Shown here one piece after another: positions 63,230 through 64,000 of a stretch of 64,000 nt of DNA. Location of the stretch: NCBI GenBank assembly GCA_028095005.1, contig CM051460.1, positions 23,235,501-23,299,500 of the forward strand. Reading direction: 5' to 3'. The position numbers were made by a program, and so were the translations under genes. Position 1 is the stretch's first letter, and each line of letters starts with the position of its first letter. The notes beneath the pieces are model-generated. The model did no database searches. It saw only the letters and a program-made list of their open reading frames with translations, and was not told the origin of the DNA. This stretch comes from Rhynchospora pubera (lineage: Eukaryota; Streptophyta; Magnoliopsida; Poales; Cyperaceae).

Positions 63230-63770
63230 AAAGTTCTTTGTAATTCTTTGTATCTCACATAAGGAAATTTTTTCCCTCAAATTAAACTTTATGCCAAAAG
63301 AAAAAGGATTCGTTGTACTTTATGATGAAACAATTTTTTCTCTTGACCAGTGTTGTAAAAATTAATGTTCGCTTGAAAAAGCATTGCCAAGTTAGTTCGT
63401 ATTATACACGCCTAGAAATTTATTGTATAATATAATCTGCGTGAATTTTTTGCGCGGATTTTAAAGCCAAACACACGCTCAAACACTAAAACCATATCTT
63501 ATCCTTGCTTTATTTTAAAGTTTTTAATCTAAGCCGTTTATCCTATTTGTTGCGTAGCTTCGGTTTCTTCCCTGTGTTTAACTTTTTCATTTACTCCTCA
63601 TTTACTGCATCGGTGCCTCTTCAGTTTCTTTCTTTTAATTCTCAATTTTTCTTCTTAATTCTTCATTTTCTCATTTTGTTTCTCGTGGAGACAGGAAGAG
63701 CAGTGGGATAAAGTCATAGAGAGAAAGAACTAGCGATGGCAGAAGCGGAAAGAAGGGCGCGGAGGAAGGC

Positions 63771-64000
63771 ATGCCTCCAGTAAACCCGACTACGGTTCCT
63801 CAGCAATCGTTTCTCCAAGCCTTTTGCTCCGGTGTCGACCTCACCGCCATCCAGCCCATCGTCAAGGCTGACGTCAAGGATTCCCTCTCCTCTCTAGTCC
63901 ATCTCCACTGTCGATCAAATCTTACTCAACCGCTGCTTACCCATCTCCAATTTCACGCCTCAACCATCCACTTCCCAATCCCAACAGCGGTCATCTCTCC
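63771..64000 (+). CDS. 5' end of an unrecognised gene, cut by the window edge
   Basis: From the ATG at 63771 the frame is open to the window end (76 codons): MPPVNPTTVPQQSFLQAF, then CSGVDLTAIQPIVKADVKD. GC content and codon use change sharply from the AT-rich flank to coding-like. A CT-rich leader (about 63550-63735) precedes it. An earlier ATG at 63736 opens a 15-codon frame that stops at 63781-63783, overlapping the main start. From 63898 another frame, SISTVDQILLNRCLPISNF, looks at least as protein-like, so a frameshift or a small intron is possible. I do not recognise the family. Confidence 0.55.
   Translation, partial: MPPVNPTTVPQQSFLQAFCSGVDLTAIQPIVKADVKDSLSSLVHLHCRSNLTQPLLTHLQFHASTIHFPIPTAVIS

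Larger units (their letters stand above)
61945..63480. other. Intergenic with two short duplications
   Basis: No supported gene. Contains the duplications at 62405-62671 and 63091-63229, listed separately. Confidence 0.45.

Noticed and set aside
1..64000. tRNA, rRNA or organelle-derived segments
   Set aside because: I looked for T-arm GTTCGANTC words and rRNA-like blocks on both strands by eye and found none with supporting structure; a tRNAscan-SE run would settle it.

Overview
The window is nuclear DNA of a flowering plant, most likely a eudicot. It is AT-rich, its genes are split by many short GT-AG introns, its leaders are rich in GA/CT repeats, and every recognisable protein belongs to a plant-type family. 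The spaces between genes are filled with small DNA transposons, a solo LTR and Helitron-like ends. I cannot name the species. No bacterial, viral, organellar, CRISPR or tRNA/rRNA feature was seen.

Layout. 1-9.0 kb is mostly repeats: a 25-bp tandem array, a hAT-type element with 8-bp target duplication, a 2.2-kb solo LTR with 5-bp duplication, and three MITEs nested in one another. 9.29-15.17 kb (minus) is a 12-exon gene for a PP2A B''-type regulatory subunit (532 aa), with another hAT element in its last intron. 19.79-23.29 kb (plus) is an 11-exon ESCRT-III VPS2 gene (212 aa) with one GC-AG intron. 24.60-29.82 kb (minus) is a 14-exon casein kinase I-like gene (476 aa). 30.8-38.9 kb is intergenic with foldback elements, a third hAT MITE and a 119-bp tandem repeat. 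38.93-43.56 kb (minus) is a 13-exon NDR-type AGC kinase gene (543 aa). 44-48.4 kb carries a hAT-like MITE and a MULE-like foldback. 48.48-50.25 kb (minus) is a 3-coding-exon NECAP-like endocytic adaptor gene (293 aa) with an intron in its 5' leader. 51.5-56.9 kb is a Helitron-rich block with exon-like remnants. 58.14-60.19 kb (minus) is a 4-exon gene for a proline/serine-rich protein I do not recognise (420 aa). 63.77 kb to the end is the 5' end of an unrecognised plus-strand gene.

The genes do not form an operon or cluster; they are independent housekeeping and signalling genes. Two (VPS2 and NECAP) act in membrane traffic and three in Ser/Thr phosphorylation control, which I take as coincidence. 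Exon models were built by hand: each junction was checked for splice dinucleotides, reading phase and family continuity, and the five recognised genes give uninterrupted frames. No new defence or metabolic system was found. The least ordinary parts are the Helitron block with possible captured exons, the dense nested MITEs with readable target duplications, and the unrecognised 420-aa protein.
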